DNA from: Bifidobacterium olomucense
GTDB taxonomy: Bacteria > Actinomycetota > Actinomycetes > Actinomycetales > Bifidobacteriaceae
DNA: 64,000 bases
Direction of reading: 5' to 3'
Assembly (NCBI RefSeq): GCF_012932375.1
Contig: NZ_JAAIIG010000001.1
Location: 1 to 64,000, forward strand
Below are positions 35,773 to 44,728 of this stretch, in pieces. Under the pieces are notes generated by a model. It had not been told where the DNA came from, made no database searches, and saw only the letters and a list, made by a program, of their open reading frames with translations. Every line of letters starts with the position of its first letter. Within the stretch, counting starts at the first letter, position 1. Position numbers and translations under genes: made by a program.

Positions 35773-35894
35773 TTGCGTTTTCGCGCGAAAAGTGCGGGAG
35801 GCATGTGCATATGAGCCTCTCTGCGTGCTTTTCGCGCGAATCGTACGTGAAATAGGCGGAATGAGGCCGTTTTGCGTACTTTTCGTGCGAATAG
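35773..35894. repeat. Dispersed intergenic repeat, three copies of a TGCGTACTTTTCGCGCGAA-like motif
   Basis: Copies lie near 35774-35795 (GCGTTTTCGCGCGAAAAGTGC, itself palindromic), 35823-35847 (GCGTGCTTTTCGCGCGAATCG) and 35874-35893 (GCGTACTTTTCGTGCGAATA), about 50 bp apart. The same motif and the flanking CCTCTCTGCGT occur again at 58856-58986. The block lies immediately upstream of the hydrolase gene and may include its promoter. Confidence 0.85.
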
Positions 35895-35924
35895 AACACA
35901 GGGGATTGGAATGCGAGGCGGAAG

Positions 35925-36641
35925 ATGACGAAGACACCGGTGGAAGTCAGTATTACTTCGTGGCGTAAGAACACGGTCAAGGCAGGGCAGGAGCATGGAC
36001 GGGTGCTGCTGATGCCGGGTACCGGATACAACTGTGATCGTCCGCTGCTCTATTGGGCTGCTCAAGCTCTGGCGGAGTCCGGATGGCGCATCGACCGCAT
36101 GAATGTGCGCAATGCTTCGGACGATCTGTCCACCGTTATTCCCGTGTTGAACGACGCCATTGATGGTTGGGTTGCGTCGGTGAAGGCCGAGCGACTGCTG
36201 CTGATCGGCAAATCGCTGACTACGATGACCTATCCGCATGTGGCTTCGCACTATGGGCTGCCGTTTGTGCTGCTGACTCCTGTGCTGCATCACGCTGATT
36301 TCGATCCGTCCGCCCGCGTAATTCCGGTGCCGGCTGTGGGCGATGACATTGTGGGCGAGGATGAAGCGCCGAGCGTGGACGATGCGGCTCAGGTGATTCG
36401 TTCGGAACATGCCGGGGATTCGCATGCGCGTGGTTCACGGTACGCAGGCCCCGCGCCATTGATCTGCGCCGGCACCGCCGACCCGTTCTTCGATCGTATC
36501 CGTGCCAACGCCTTGACCCCGCATGTGCATGAATATCCGGACGCCAATCATTCCATCGAGGTGCCGGGCCATTGGCGTCGCTCGCTGGATTATCTCAAGG
36601 AAGTCACCGCTTCGGTGGCGCAGTACGCCGCTACGTTGTGA
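35925..36641 (+). CDS. Small alpha/beta-hydrolase-like protein
   Basis: The 238-residue soluble protein has an alpha/beta-hydrolase outline: a GRVLLMPGTGYNCDRP oxyanion-loop region, and a nucleophile-elbow-like LLLIGKSLTTM with serine near residue 93. The pair ICAGTADPFFD (acid) and DANHSIEVPG (histidine near residue 210) completes a possible triad. GKSL replaces the canonical GXSXG, as in the KANL3/Tex30-like dienelactone hydrolase group. The substrate is unknown. It starts at an ATG after GGCGGAAG and appears monocistronic. Confidence 0.75.
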   Translation: MTKTPVEVSITSWRKNTVKAGQEHGRVLLMPGTGYNCDRPLLYWAAQALAESGWRIDRMNVRNASDDLSTVIPVLNDAIDGWVASVKAERLLLIGKSLTTMTYPHVASHYGLPFVLLTPVLHHADFDPSARVIPVPAVGDDIVGEDEAPSVDDAAQVIRSEHAGDSHARGSRYAGPAPLICAGTADPFFDRIRANALTPHVHEYPDANHSIEVPGHWRRSLDYLKEVTASVAQYAATL

Positions 36642-36744
36642 TCGGGTTGTTGTCGTACGTTTTCCAGAGGGGACTTATGCTTCGCGACACGCCGAAGGGT
36701 GATGTTGTCGTCTGCCGCACGTAAATTATCAGACCGTAAACCAC

Positions 36745-36905
36745 AGACCGTTGGTTGAAGTGTGCGTAAGCGCAGTTCCGAAGTTTGGTTCGCCAAGCCA
36801 GCGCAGGTTGAGAGATGTAAGCCCGTTAAGGGCTGACAAGTTCGCTTCGCGAGCTTATGTTGCTCTGCCTGTGCGCAGGGCTTTTTTATTGCCCAGCAGC
36901 ACGTT
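36745..36905 (+). ncRNA. Ribosomal protein L10 leader
   Basis: The 5' leader of rplJ has the features of the L10 leader that L10(L12)4 binds for autoregulation. It combines a branched region with GTTGAGAGATGTAAGCCC, a small stem AGCCCGTTAAGGGCT (36820-36834) and a terminator-like hairpin ending in CTTTTTTATT (36863-36889). The layout suggests regulation by premature termination. Boundaries are approximate, and no gene lies in 36642-36946. Confidence 0.75.
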
Positions 36906-36946
36906 CCGAACCCGAAAAGTCAACGGCCGACTAAGGAAGGAACGCC

Positions 36947-37468
36947 ATGAAGAGGCCCGAAAAGGAAGTGGTGGTCGCCCAGCTTACGGAACAGTTCCGT
37001 AACGCTGACGCTGTCTACCTGACCGAGTACCGCGGGCTTACCGTTCCGCAGATCTCCGATCTGCGTGAAAAGCTAGGCCGCGATACTTCCTACACTGTGG
37101 CTAAGAACACGCTGGCTCGCATCGCCGCCAAGGAAGCGGGTATCGAGGGTCTCGATGAGATCCTGTCCGGCCCGACCGCCATCACCTTCGTGAAGGGCGA
37201 CTTCATTGAGGCTGCGAAGGTCATCCGTGACTTCGCCAAGGATAACAAGGCTCTCATCATCAAGGGTGCTGCCGCTGACGGCACTGTCTACGATGCTGAG
37301 GGTGCCAAGAAGCTGGCGGACCTCAAGTCCCGCCCGCAGCTGCTCGCCGAGTTCGCCGGCGACGTCAAGGCTACGATGGCCAAGGCCGCGTACCTGTTCA
37401 ACGCCCTGCCGACCAAGGCTGTGCGTACGATCGACGCCCTGCGCGAAAAGCAGGAGAAGGCTGCCTGA
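36947..37468 (+). CDS. rplJ: 50S ribosomal protein L10
   Basis: The 173-residue stalk-base protein has the L10 opening (KRPEKEVVVAQLTEQF, LTEYRGLTVPQISDLR, YTVAKNTLARIA), GPTAITFVKGD in the middle, and a C-terminal helix that binds L7/L12 dimers. AAGGAAGGAACGCC precedes the ATG. It lies 108 bp upstream of rplL in the usual order; rplK-rplA are not adjacent here. Confidence 0.97.
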   Translation: MKRPEKEVVVAQLTEQFRNADAVYLTEYRGLTVPQISDLREKLGRDTSYTVAKNTLARIAAKEAGIEGLDEILSGPTAITFVKGDFIEAAKVIRDFAKDNKALIIKGAAADGTVYDAEGAKKLADLKSRPQLLAEFAGDVKATMAKAAYLFNALPTKAVRTIDALREKQEKAA

Positions 37469-37576
37469 TTTTCGCCATCGCGGCTTGAATCAGATGCTTC
37501 GATAATTCAATACACAAGGTTTATTAGGCGGTGAATCTCCACTTCGTTCACTGCCAAGATTTGAAAGGAAGCCATA

Positions 37577-37957
37577 ATGGCTAAGTACACCAACGATGAG
37601 CTGCTGGAAGCCTTCGGCGAGATGACCCTGGTCGAGCTCTCCGAGTTCGTGAAGGCCTTCGAGGAGAAGTTCGACGTCGAGGCTGCTGCCCCGGCCGCTG
37701 TTGCCGTTGCCGCTGCTCCGGCTGCTGCCGCTGCTGAGGAAGAGAAGGATGAGTTCGACGTCATCCTCTCCGCCGTCGGCGACAAGAAGATCCAGGTCAT
37801 CAAGGCCGTCCGCGCCATCACCAACCTGGGCCTGGCTGAGGCCAAGGCTCTCGTCGACGGCGCTCCGAAGGCTGTTCTGGAGAAGGCCAAGAAGGAAGAC
37901 GCCGAGAAGGCCAAGTCCCAGCTGGAAGAGGCTGGCGCCACCGTCGAGCTCAAGTGA
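37577..37957 (+). CDS. rplL: 50S ribosomal protein L7/L12
   Basis: The 126-residue protein forms the flexible ribosomal stalk that recruits translation factors. It has the N-terminal dimerisation helix ([20 protein letters not shown]), an alanine-rich hinge (about 40-56) and the globular C-terminal domain with [31 protein letters not shown] precedes the ATG. Strong codon bias fits high expression. Confidence 0.98.
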   Translation: MAKYTNDELLEAFGEMTLVELSEFVKAFEEKFDVEAAAPAAVAVAAAPAAAAAEEEKDEFDVILSAVGDKKIQVIKAVRAITNLGLAEAKALVDGAPKAVLEKAKKEDAEKAKSQLEEAGATVELK

Positions 37958-37989
37958 TTTGTGCGGCATCAGCCGCGAATCATCAGCTT

Positions 37990-38034
37990 TCGAGAAACCC
38001 CGCACCTGTATATGCAGGTTGCGGGGTTTCTCGC
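37990..38034 (+). terminator. Terminator after rplL
   Basis: CGAGAAACCCCGCA pairs with TGCGGGGTTTCTCG, with a further ACCTG/CAGGT inner stem, followed by CATTTT. This is a long, near-perfect hairpin 33 bp past the stop. The remaining bases to 38289 hold no gene and should contain the promoter of the FHA operon. Confidence 0.9.
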
Positions 38035-38289
38035 ATTTTCCGTGATCTGACTTGAGCTAATCTGTGGAGCCTGTACGGTGCGCATGCGTGCCACAGCGTA
38101 GATATCACTGAGTAGACTGAAGGAACGTAAGCAATTGACGGACGCATCGCCGTCGGACAATGAGTGGAAGTTGTTGATTCCGTATTCGGTAATACGCCGA
38201 AAGCCGGTAAAAGATGACACAATGGCTCATAGTGTATTGACTTGGCCTATGTCATGTTGGCCCGGAGCGTGTTGAGGGAGGCAGCCACG

Positions 38290-39750
38290 GTGAGTGAGTG
38301 GACGGTGAGGATCAACGGTGTGGACCAGGCGAATGTCAAGCCGGGTGAGCGTCTGGAAATCGGTCGTAAACCGTTACGTCCCCTTGCCAGTGACGGCAAC
38401 GCTCGTCTCGATGTCGCCGATCGGACCAAGTCGATGTCCAAGCGTCACGCCGTGCTGGAGGTGAAAGAGGACGGTACGGCATCCATCCGTGACCTCGGCT
38501 CCACCAATGGATCGTACGTGGTACGAGACAATGGCGATCTGCTGCGTCTGCCGCCCCACGCCGAGTTCATATTGCCGTCTTCTCCGATGCGTATGCAGTT
38601 CGGTGATGTGCCTGCCGATTTCATTGAGCTCGAACATGTGCCGCAGGAACCCGATTCGGTACCGAATCTGTTCGGGTATGCCGTTGGGGAGGCGCCTCAG
38701 GAACCGGATGCCGCCGATATGTCCGTGGATGACATTCTGGATTTGCGCGCCGGTGAGCCGACCGCGATTTTCAGCGCCGAGAATGTCAGGCGCAAAGTGG
38801 GGGAGCTCTCTTTGGAAGGGCTTACCGTCACTCAACCGCTGGTGAAGCCCGAGGAGCCCGCCCTGCCGCGTGACCTGTTCGCCGATGCGTTGGCCCAGAA
38901 TCTCGATGATGCGAATGCGCAGGAAACGCCGAAACCTGCGGAGAACGAGGATTCTCATGATGCGCCGCCGGCGGAACAGAAGCCGGCATCTACGCAGCCG
39001 GCGCATGCACGTCCGGTGACGATTTCTGGCGTGGTGCCGGTTGATGCCATTGCCCATCCCGTGGTACGTCATATGCCCGATTCCGTCGCTCTGACTCAGG
39101 CGGCCGAGCCGGATGCCGCGGCCGAGGCTTCGTCCAAGGAGGGTGACGAGACGCCGCACACCGATGCACACGTTGGACAGAATAGTCAATCGGAACGGTC
39201 TGAGATGGTTGTGGCTGAAGGTGCCGCGCCAGCCGATGACGTGCATACTCCTGCTGCCGCAACGGTGGAAGCGGGCGCGCAGGAAACCGATGATGTTTCG
39301 GCAGATGCTGCTCGATCGTCGGAATCGTCGGAGGAGACGCCGCTGAATGCGCAGGATGCATCGAATGGCGATGCGGCAATGCCCGACCGCGCATCGGATG
39401 ACGCATACCGTCCCGTTGCCGCAGTGGGCGAAACCGACACGACCGGTACCTATACGCCGGCATTCGAACCGGGATCCGTGTTCGAGCGTGTGGCCAAAGG
39501 TGAATTGAAGGCCGCCGAGCCGGTGATTGAAGTTGCCGGCATCACCTCTGACGAGGCGCGTACCACGCAGGATTTCAATGTGCAGTTCGAAGCCGCCCGT
39601 CACCCTGAGCTGATGGCATTCCTTGCCATGAATCCTTATTTGTATGACGATATGTATGCCTGGCTCGCAGCCCGCGGCGAGGCCGACATCGATGAGGCCT
39701 TGGAGCATAACCAAGGTTATCGCGAATACCGTGAAGCGGTTGGAAAGTGA
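38290..39750 (+). CDS. FHA-domain protein heading an uncharacterised operon
   Basis: The 486-residue soluble protein starts with GTG at 38290 after AGGGAG. Residues about 15-115 form a forkhead-associated domain that binds phosphothreonine: ERLEIGR, SKRHAVLEV and LGSTNGSYVV supply the conserved G, R, S, H and N. A long acidic, low-complexity region rich in A/E/D/P spans about 130-400. The last 75 residues (RHPELMAFLAMNPYLYDDMY, ending YREAVGK) form a small folded domain resembling the variant leucine-rich-repeat domain of other actinobacterial proteins. Its stop overlaps the next start, so the two are translationally coupled. It is probably an adaptor controlled by a Ser/Thr kinase encoded elsewhere. 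Confidence 0.85.
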   Translation: MSEWTVRINGVDQANVKPGERLEIGRKPLRPLASDGNARLDVADRTKSMSKRHAVLEVKEDGTASIRDLGSTNGSYVVRDNGDLLRLPPHAEFILPSSPMRMQFGDVPADFIELEHVPQEPDSVPNLFGYAVGEAPQEPDAADMSVDDILDLRAGEPTAIFSAENVRRKVGELSLEGLTVTQPLVKPEEPALPRDLFADALAQNLDDANAQETPKPAENEDSHDAPPAEQKPASTQPAHARPVTISGVVPVDAIAHPVVRHMPDSVALTQAAEPDAAAEASSKEGDETPHTDAHVGQNSQSERSEMVVAEGAAPADDVHTPAAATVEAGAQETDDVSADAARSSESSEETPLNAQDASNGDAAMPDRASDDAYRPVAAVGETDTTGTYTPAFEPGSVFERVAKGELKAAEPVIEVAGITSDEARTTQDFNVQFEAARHPELMAFLAMNPYLYDDMYAWLAARGEADIDEALEHNQGYREYREAVGK

Positions 39751-42700
39751 GCCGAGCAATGACCCAAAGTCAGCCCCAGAACACAAATCTCACGGACGGC
39801 CTGAACCGTATTCGCCGTTGGCGTGATCAGTATCGCAGCATGCAACCGCCATCTCCGCTGGAAGATGTCAATCAATTGGCGGCGAAACTGGAAATGACCC
39901 ATGCCCATCCCTCGGGCATCGCCCAGCTGTTCGCTTCAGGCCACGTGCGTCTTGATTCGCTGTTCCGCGATAGTGGTGTGCTGAAAGCGGCCGAGCGCCA
40001 TGTCGGCCGTGTGCTCGATGATCAGAGCGCCAAACGTCGCGTCTCCGGTGTGGCGGAGCTCTCTTTGGTGGTGGGCGTGGCCACGTGGAAAGGCAATGCG
40101 TTGCCGGTGCTGCTGTATCCGGTGGATGTGAGTACCTCCGCAGACAATCCGTCCATGCTGATTCAGTTCACCGGACGGGTCGCGCTGAATACGGCGTTTG
40201 TCAATGCGCTGCGTGAACAAGGGGTGTTCCTCGACGAGGACGCCCTGTTCGATGGCTCCAGCTATGAAAGCGGTACGCCGGAGACCTCGGCCATGTTCGC
40301 CAGAATCTCCGCCGAGGCAAGCGAACGCATCGCCGATTTCAACATCGAGCGCCAGATCGTGCTCGGTTGCTTTATGGATCCTTCCTCGCAGATGATCAGC
40401 GAAAGCCGCCGCTTTATCGACCAGTTGGAGAACGGTCCCACCGGCAATGTGCTGTTGGACGCTCTCGCCGGTAGCGAGACTTCACAGGCTGCGCTGAACG
40501 ACGCCGATGCGCCGCAATACAGCCCCTTTGATGTGGATCCGCACTCCGAATACGAGGTGGGGGATGTCGATAATACGGTGCGTTATGTCGCGTCGTTGGC
40601 GGCATCCGGCCGCAGCGTGGTGATGGACGGCACTTTCCCGAAGGGTACTGCCGAACAAGCGCTGGCAGTGGCCTCTCGTTGCGTGATGAGCGGTCGTTCC
40701 GTGCTGTATGTGCCGGGCACCGCCGAGCAGAAGCGAGCCTTTATGCAGGCGGCCGGCGCCAATGAGCTGAAGGCTCAGGTGCTCGATGTGGCTGATGAAC
40801 ATGTCAATGCCGCCATCGACAAGCAGCTGATCGCGGCGGTCGGCTTCCAGCCGGGGGTCGCCACGCAGCGGTTCGACCAGTTGGCGGACGAATTGGTGGG
40901 AGTCCGCTCGCGCCTGACCCGTTATCTGGGTGATCTGCATGGCGGCAACGATAAGTGGGGCGTGTCGGCATACGAGACCATTCAGAATCTAGCTCGCATC
41001 TCCACATTGCCTACGCATCCGGCTACGCATGTGCGGCTGAGCGAACAGAGTGCCTTGGGCATCGCCAGCTCCATCGAATCGTGGATCGGCAAGCTGGAGC
41101 GCGCCGGCGAACTCGGCGAATTCACGATCGGTCCGGACGACACCGCTTGGTACAAGGCCTCTTTGACCACTGAAGAGCAAGCAGTGGACGCCTACCAGCG
41201 TGTCGATGATCTGCTGCGTCGTTTCCTGCCAGCCACCCGCGAACAGGTGGCGCGCACGGTACGGGAATGTGGTTTCCCGGTGCCGCCGACCACACGTGAA
41301 TGGGAACGTCAGGTCACAGTGCTGAAGAATCTCAGGCGTGTGCTGGACGTGTTCCAGCCGGAGATTTTCGAACGTGACATCGATTCGATGATCGAGGCGA
41401 CCAAACCCAAGGCGCAGCGCAAGGCCGAAGGCACTTCGATGGGCTTCTGGGAACGCCGCCGCCATGTCAAGGAAGCCAAGGCTCTGCTCCGTGTGGGCGC
41501 ACAGGTCGAAGACCTGCATGAGGCGCTCAAGGTGGTGGCCAAGCAGGGGGAGCAGTGGCATCAGTTCGTACCTCACGGCGGATGGCCGGTGCTGCCTGTC
41601 AAACTGGATGAGATCATCGCCACTCAGGAAGCCCTGGTGAGCAACATGACTGCGTTGAACGCGGTGCTCACCACTACGCCGGGCGGCGGCAATCTTGAGT
41701 CCGAGGATTTCAACGCCGTGGAGGCCAGACTCAAGTCGCTGCTGGACGATCGTAAAGCATTGGATACGTTGCCGGAACGTTGCCGTCTGGAACAGGAGTT
41801 CGCTGCCGCTGGTCTGAATGAATTGGTTGAGGACCTGCGCACTCGCCGCGTGAGCGTCGAACAGGTACGCGGCGAGGTCCAACTCGCATGGTGGACCACC
41901 GTGTTTGAGGACATCGTGCGGGCTTCCGCCATCATCTCCAATCAGGATGGGTCCGTGCTGCAGACCGCCTCCGATCGGTTCGCTCAAGTCGATGTGGAAC
42001 ATGTGCGCTCCATCGGTCCGATGGTGGCCCAGGAATCGATGCGCCGCCTGTGCGACATGCTATTCTCGCGCACGCAGGAAGCCAACCAGCTGCATACGGT
42101 GCTCGCCGGACGCGCCAATGTGCCGTTGAGCCGTATTCGTCATGATCATCCTGAGATCCTGGCGGCGGCCAAGCCTATTCTGGTGGCTTCCGCTGGCACA
42201 TTGGCCTCGCTGACCGAACCGTCGCCGCTCGCGGATGTGGCGATTCTGGACGCCTGCGCTCATATTCCCGCCATTGAACTGCTCTCCGTACTCGGCCGTG
42301 CCCGTCAGGTCGTGGTGATCGCGCATTGCGCCACGGTGACCAGCGAAAGCATCAAACGTCTGATCGGCATGCTGCCCAAGGTCGAGGTGACGTCCTCGCC
42401 GTCGCGCCGGGCTCCTCGCCTGGCCGCATTCCTGGAATCCGAAGGATACGGTCATGTCCGATATGATGTGACCGCAGGATCGTCCGGTGGCGAGGTGCGG
42501 TTCCACCGTATTGAAGCCAACGGCGTGCCGGTGATGTCTTCCGGACTGGTGGAATCGAGCCAGCAGGAGATCGATGAGGTGATCCGTCTGATTACGCAGC
42601 GCGCCTCCGGATTCGCCGTAGTGCCGTCAAGCTATCGTCTGGCTGTGGTCTGCCTGACCGATGTGTTCCGTACTCGTCTCGGTGCCGAACTGAAGTCGTT

Positions 42701-43382
42701 GGCCGCTAAATCCGCTGCGATGGGTCGGTTCCTTCGCCATGTGCGTCTGATCTGCTTGCGTGACGTCGCCGGTCTGCGAGCCACCGACGTGATTCTGTCG
42801 CTGTGCTACGCGAAAACCTCCCACGGTCGTCTGCTCCAGCAGTTCGGTGTGCTGGAGCATGATGGTGGTCGTGAGCTGCTGCTGGATGCGCTGGCATTGG
42901 CCGATCGCCATCTCGATATCGTTTCGGCCTTTGGCTCAGATGAGCTTGATGCCGAGCGATTGCACCAGTCCGGCCCCAAGTTCCTCAAAACCATGCTGAG
43001 CTGGGCCGAACAGCTCGACGATAGGCCGGTGCTGCCGTTGCGCGATGCAGCCGGAGATAATGTGCTGTTCCGCGACATCGCTGAACGCTTGCGCGCTCGC
43101 GGTCTGCAGGCCGCAGTGGAGTACGGGTTCGACAAGGGTATCCGCATTCCGCTGGTGGTCAGTGTGAAAGACAGGCCATTCGCGCTGGCCGTCCAGACCG
43201 ATGACGCGAACTTCATGTCCGTACAGTCCACACGTCGTCGTCATCGTCTGTCCGCCCAGGATTTGGTCTCTCTCGGCTGGAACGTGATGACGGTATGGAG
43301 CGTCGCCGCGTTCGTGAACCCGGACAAGGAAGTGGACCGCATCGTGGCTCGCATCGGTGAAATCTACGGTGAGGTCAAGTGA
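39747..43382 (+). CDS. Degenerate SF1-helicase/nuclease-like protein of unknown function
   Basis: The 1211-residue protein starts at a GTG overlapping the previous stop. Its layout resembles large SF1 (DUF4011/AAA_11-type) helicases with a C-terminal MTES_1575-like nuclease domain, but the catalytic motifs look lost. At about residues 294-304 GTFPKGTA replaces GxxxxGK[ST]. Near 834 LDACAHIP stands where a DEAx Walker B is expected, and AHCATV where GDxxQL would be. Near the C-terminus AVQTDD replaces IECDG, while the helical tail LGWNVMTVWSVAAFVNPDKE is retained. The middle (about 440-720) is largely helical. It is coupled to an FHA protein and a 66-residue protein. The homology reading is from motif layout only. 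Confidence 0.65.
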   Translation: MSRAMTQSQPQNTNLTDGLNRIRRWRDQYRSMQPPSPLEDVNQLAAKLEMTHAHPSGIAQLFASGHVRLDSLFRDSGVLKAAERHVGRVLDDQSAKRRVSGVAELSLVVGVATWKGNALPVLLYPVDVSTSADNPSMLIQFTGRVALNTAFVNALREQGVFLDEDALFDGSSYESGTPETSAMFARISAEASERIADFNIERQIVLGCFMDPSSQMISESRRFIDQLENGPTGNVLLDALAGSETSQAALNDADAPQYSPFDVDPHSEYEVGDVDNTVRYVASLAASGRSVVMDGTFPKGTAEQALAVASRCVMSGRSVLYVPGTAEQKRAFMQAAGANELKAQVLDVADEHVNAAIDKQLIAAVGFQPGVATQRFDQLADELVGVRSRLTRYLGDLHGGNDKWGVSAYETIQNLARISTLPTHPATHVRLSEQSALGIASSIESWIGKLERAGELGEFTIGPDDTAWYKASLTTEEQAVDAYQRVDDLLRRFLPATREQVARTVRECGFPVPPTTREWERQVTVLKNLRRVLDVFQPEIFERDIDSMIEATKPKAQRKAEGTSMGFWERRRHVKEAKALLRVGAQVEDLHEALKVVAKQGEQWHQFVPHGGWPVLPVKLDEIIATQEALVSNMTALNAVLTTTPGGGNLESEDFNAVEARLKSLLDDRKALDTLPERCRLEQEFAAAGLNELVEDLRTRRVSVEQVRGEVQLAWWTTVFEDIVRASAIISNQDGSVLQTASDRFAQVDVEHVRSIGPMVAQESMRRLCDMLFSRTQEANQLHTVLAGRANVPLSRIRHDHPEILAAAKPILVASAGTLASLTEPSPLADVAILDACAHIPAIELLSVLGRARQVVVIAHCATVTSESIKRLIGMLPKVEVTSSPSRRAPRLAAFLESEGYGHVRYDVTAGSSGGEVRFHRIEANGVPVMSSGLVESSQQEIDEVIRLITQRASGFAVVPSSYRLAVVCLTDVFRTRLGAELKSLAAKSAAMGRFLRHVRLICLRDVAGLRATDVILSLCYAKTSHGRLLQQFGVLEHDGGRELLLDALALADRHLDIVSAFGSDELDAERLHQSGPKFLKTMLSWAEQLDDRPVLPLRDAAGDNVLFRDIAERLRARGLQAAVEYGFDKGIRIPLVVSVKDRPFALAVQTDDANFMSVQSTRRRHRLSAQDLVSLGWNVMTVWSVAAFVNPDKEVDRIVARIGEIYGEVK

Positions 43383-43384
43383 TC

Positions 43385-43585
43385 ATGGCGGAGTACAGCG
43401 CTACCCGTCGCACCCCACGCACGCATAAACGCGTGGTGATGAAAGGAACCGAACGTTTCGATGCGGACGGCGTGAAACTCGAACCTGGAGACATGCAAAC
43501 CGCCCAGCAGCGTCAGGCCGAGGATGATCGGCGCATTCTCGGCGAGCTGCCGCCGCATTGGGGCATCTTCAGCGAAAAGCAGTGA
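43385..43585 (+). CDS. Small basic protein, third gene of the FHA operon
   Basis: The 66-residue protein starts at the ATG at 43385, two bases past the stop of the helicase-like gene. It is highly charged: the N-terminus is basic (YSATRRTPRTHKRVVMKGTE), the C-terminus acidic then aromatic (GELPPHWGIFSEKQ). There is no membrane segment or recognised domain. The close spacing indicates that it works with the two upstream proteins. A shorter or longer start (GTG at 43379) is possible. Confidence 0.75.
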   Translation: MAEYSATRRTPRTHKRVVMKGTERFDADGVKLEPGDMQTAQQRQAEDDRRILGELPPHWGIFSEKQ

Positions 43586-43614
43586 TTGCCCTGCATGTCT
43601 GTCGTGTCCCGCGG

Positions 43615-44289
43615 TTATCGCATCACTGCGATAACCGCGCCGTTCTGCTGCCAGTGCATCACGTTGCTTGCATGCTCCGGCGTCATTGACATCGTCGCAT
43701 GACGACTGGCGTCGCCGAGCGCATCATTCGACATGGCGTCCTGTGATGCCTCGCCGCCTACCTGAATCACCATCGCGTTCTCGGCGAGTATGCATTCGTC
43801 GCTATCGCAACTTGCGGCAGACACGAGATCGACGCAATCGCCCGCGATAAGCCCATGAATGCTGCTTGCCAGCTGCACGTCGATAACGGTGGACCCGGCC
43901 GGCACTACCGGCGCATCGCGAGCCATATGAGTGGAGATAGGGTCCTGAGCGTGAATCTCGATCTGTGCGATCTTTCCGATCACCTGTGTGCAATCCGAAG
44001 CCATTGACACCCCGGCGGCGGTCTGTGCGACATGCACCAGCCGCACATCGGCGCGTTGAATCGTCTCGCCTCGCGCTATGTCTTCGACGGCGACTACCAG
44101 CGGTGCGGTTTGCACTGCGGCCAGCACGGCTTCAAGCCCGAACAGCAGGCCGAATCCCACGCACATGGCCGCAGTCAATCGGCGCAGAGTACGAAGCGCG
44201 CGGCGCTGCCGCAACGATCCCTGCGAACGTTTCATGCGGTTCGCGCCAAATGCGGAACCGAGTACAGAAAAGGTCACCATGCAAACCAT
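43615..44289 (-). CDS. SAF-domain protein, CpaB/RcpC-like
   Basis: The 224-residue protein has one N-terminal membrane segment (about residues 36-55) followed by a SAF domain. This includes VVVAVEDIARGETIQRADVRLV and the typical glycine/proline-rich segment DAPVVPAGSTVIDVQL, then a C-terminal variable region. It resembles CpaB/RcpC proteins that help assemble Flp/Tad pili, but no pilus genes are nearby, so it may serve elsewhere. Two in-frame ATGs (44289 and 44280) both lie inside a perfect palindrome. The first is listed; neither has a strong ribosome binding site. Confidence 0.75.
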   Translation of the reverse strand: MVCMVTFSVLGSAFGANRMKRSQGSLRQRRALRTLRRLTAAMCVGFGLLFGLEAVLAAVQTAPLVVAVEDIARGETIQRADVRLVHVAQTAAGVSMASDCTQVIGKIAQIEIHAQDPISTHMARDAPVVPAGSTVIDVQLASSIHGLIAGDCVDLVSAASCDSDECILAENAMVIQVGGEASQDAMSNDALGDASRHATMSMTPEHASNVMHWQQNGAVIAVMR

Positions 44290-44296
44290 GGTGACC
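44272..44296. repeat. Perfect 10-bp palindrome spanning the SAF gene start codons
   Basis: GGTCACCATG at 44272-44281 and CATGGTGACC at 44287-44296 are exact inverse repeats around CAAAC. Each arm contains one of the two possible ATG starts of the minus-strand gene. In RNA the hairpin would hide initiation. Confidence 0.75.
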
Positions 44297-44427
44297 TAGG
44301 CGTTCATGCCAGCGCAAGCCAAACGGACCTATGTGGTTCCAGCTTCCCGAGTTATCCACAATGCCGGTCCGATGCGTATCGAACAGCGGTGCGGCGCGAT
44401 TGTTGTCCTGGCTGACTACCCGACCGA

Positions 44428-44613
44428 TTACTTGGACGACTTGTCCGTGCGATAGAAACCGTGGCCCTTGAACTCGATCGGCACAGCCGAAAACACCTTG
44501 CGCACCTGCTCCTGATCGCACTTGGGGCATACGGTAATCGGATCGTCGGTGAACGACTGCTGTTCGGTGAAATCGTAGCCGCAGTTCTTGCAGCGGTAAT
44601 GATAAGTAGGCAT
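44428..44613 (-). CDS. FmdB-family zinc ribbon protein
   Basis: The 61-residue protein has the FmdB putative regulatory layout: MPTYHYRCKNCGYDF followed by a second CPKC pair, giving four cysteines for one zinc. GGAGGAATCC sits just before the ATG at 44613, so the longer frame starting at 44628 is not used. Function in the family is unproven; the name comes from association with formamidase and methanol genes. Confidence 0.9.
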   Translation of the reverse strand: MPTYHYRCKNCGYDFTEQQSFTDDPITVCPKCDQEQVRKVFSAVPIEFKGHGFYRTDKSSK

Positions 44614-44728
44614 CGGATTCCTCCACAAGTGTTGAAGTCATATATTTGCCGGGCATGAAGCGCGATAGCGCCGTGCCGTACAACCGTTCACATCCTAGTC
44701 GTCGCCATGACACTTCGCCGATGGATTA

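Noticed and set aside
44352-44360. Perfect DnaA box TTATCCACA
   Set aside because: A single 9-mer in a gap without other boxes, AT-rich unwinding region or dnaA/dnaN genes is not evidence for an origin.
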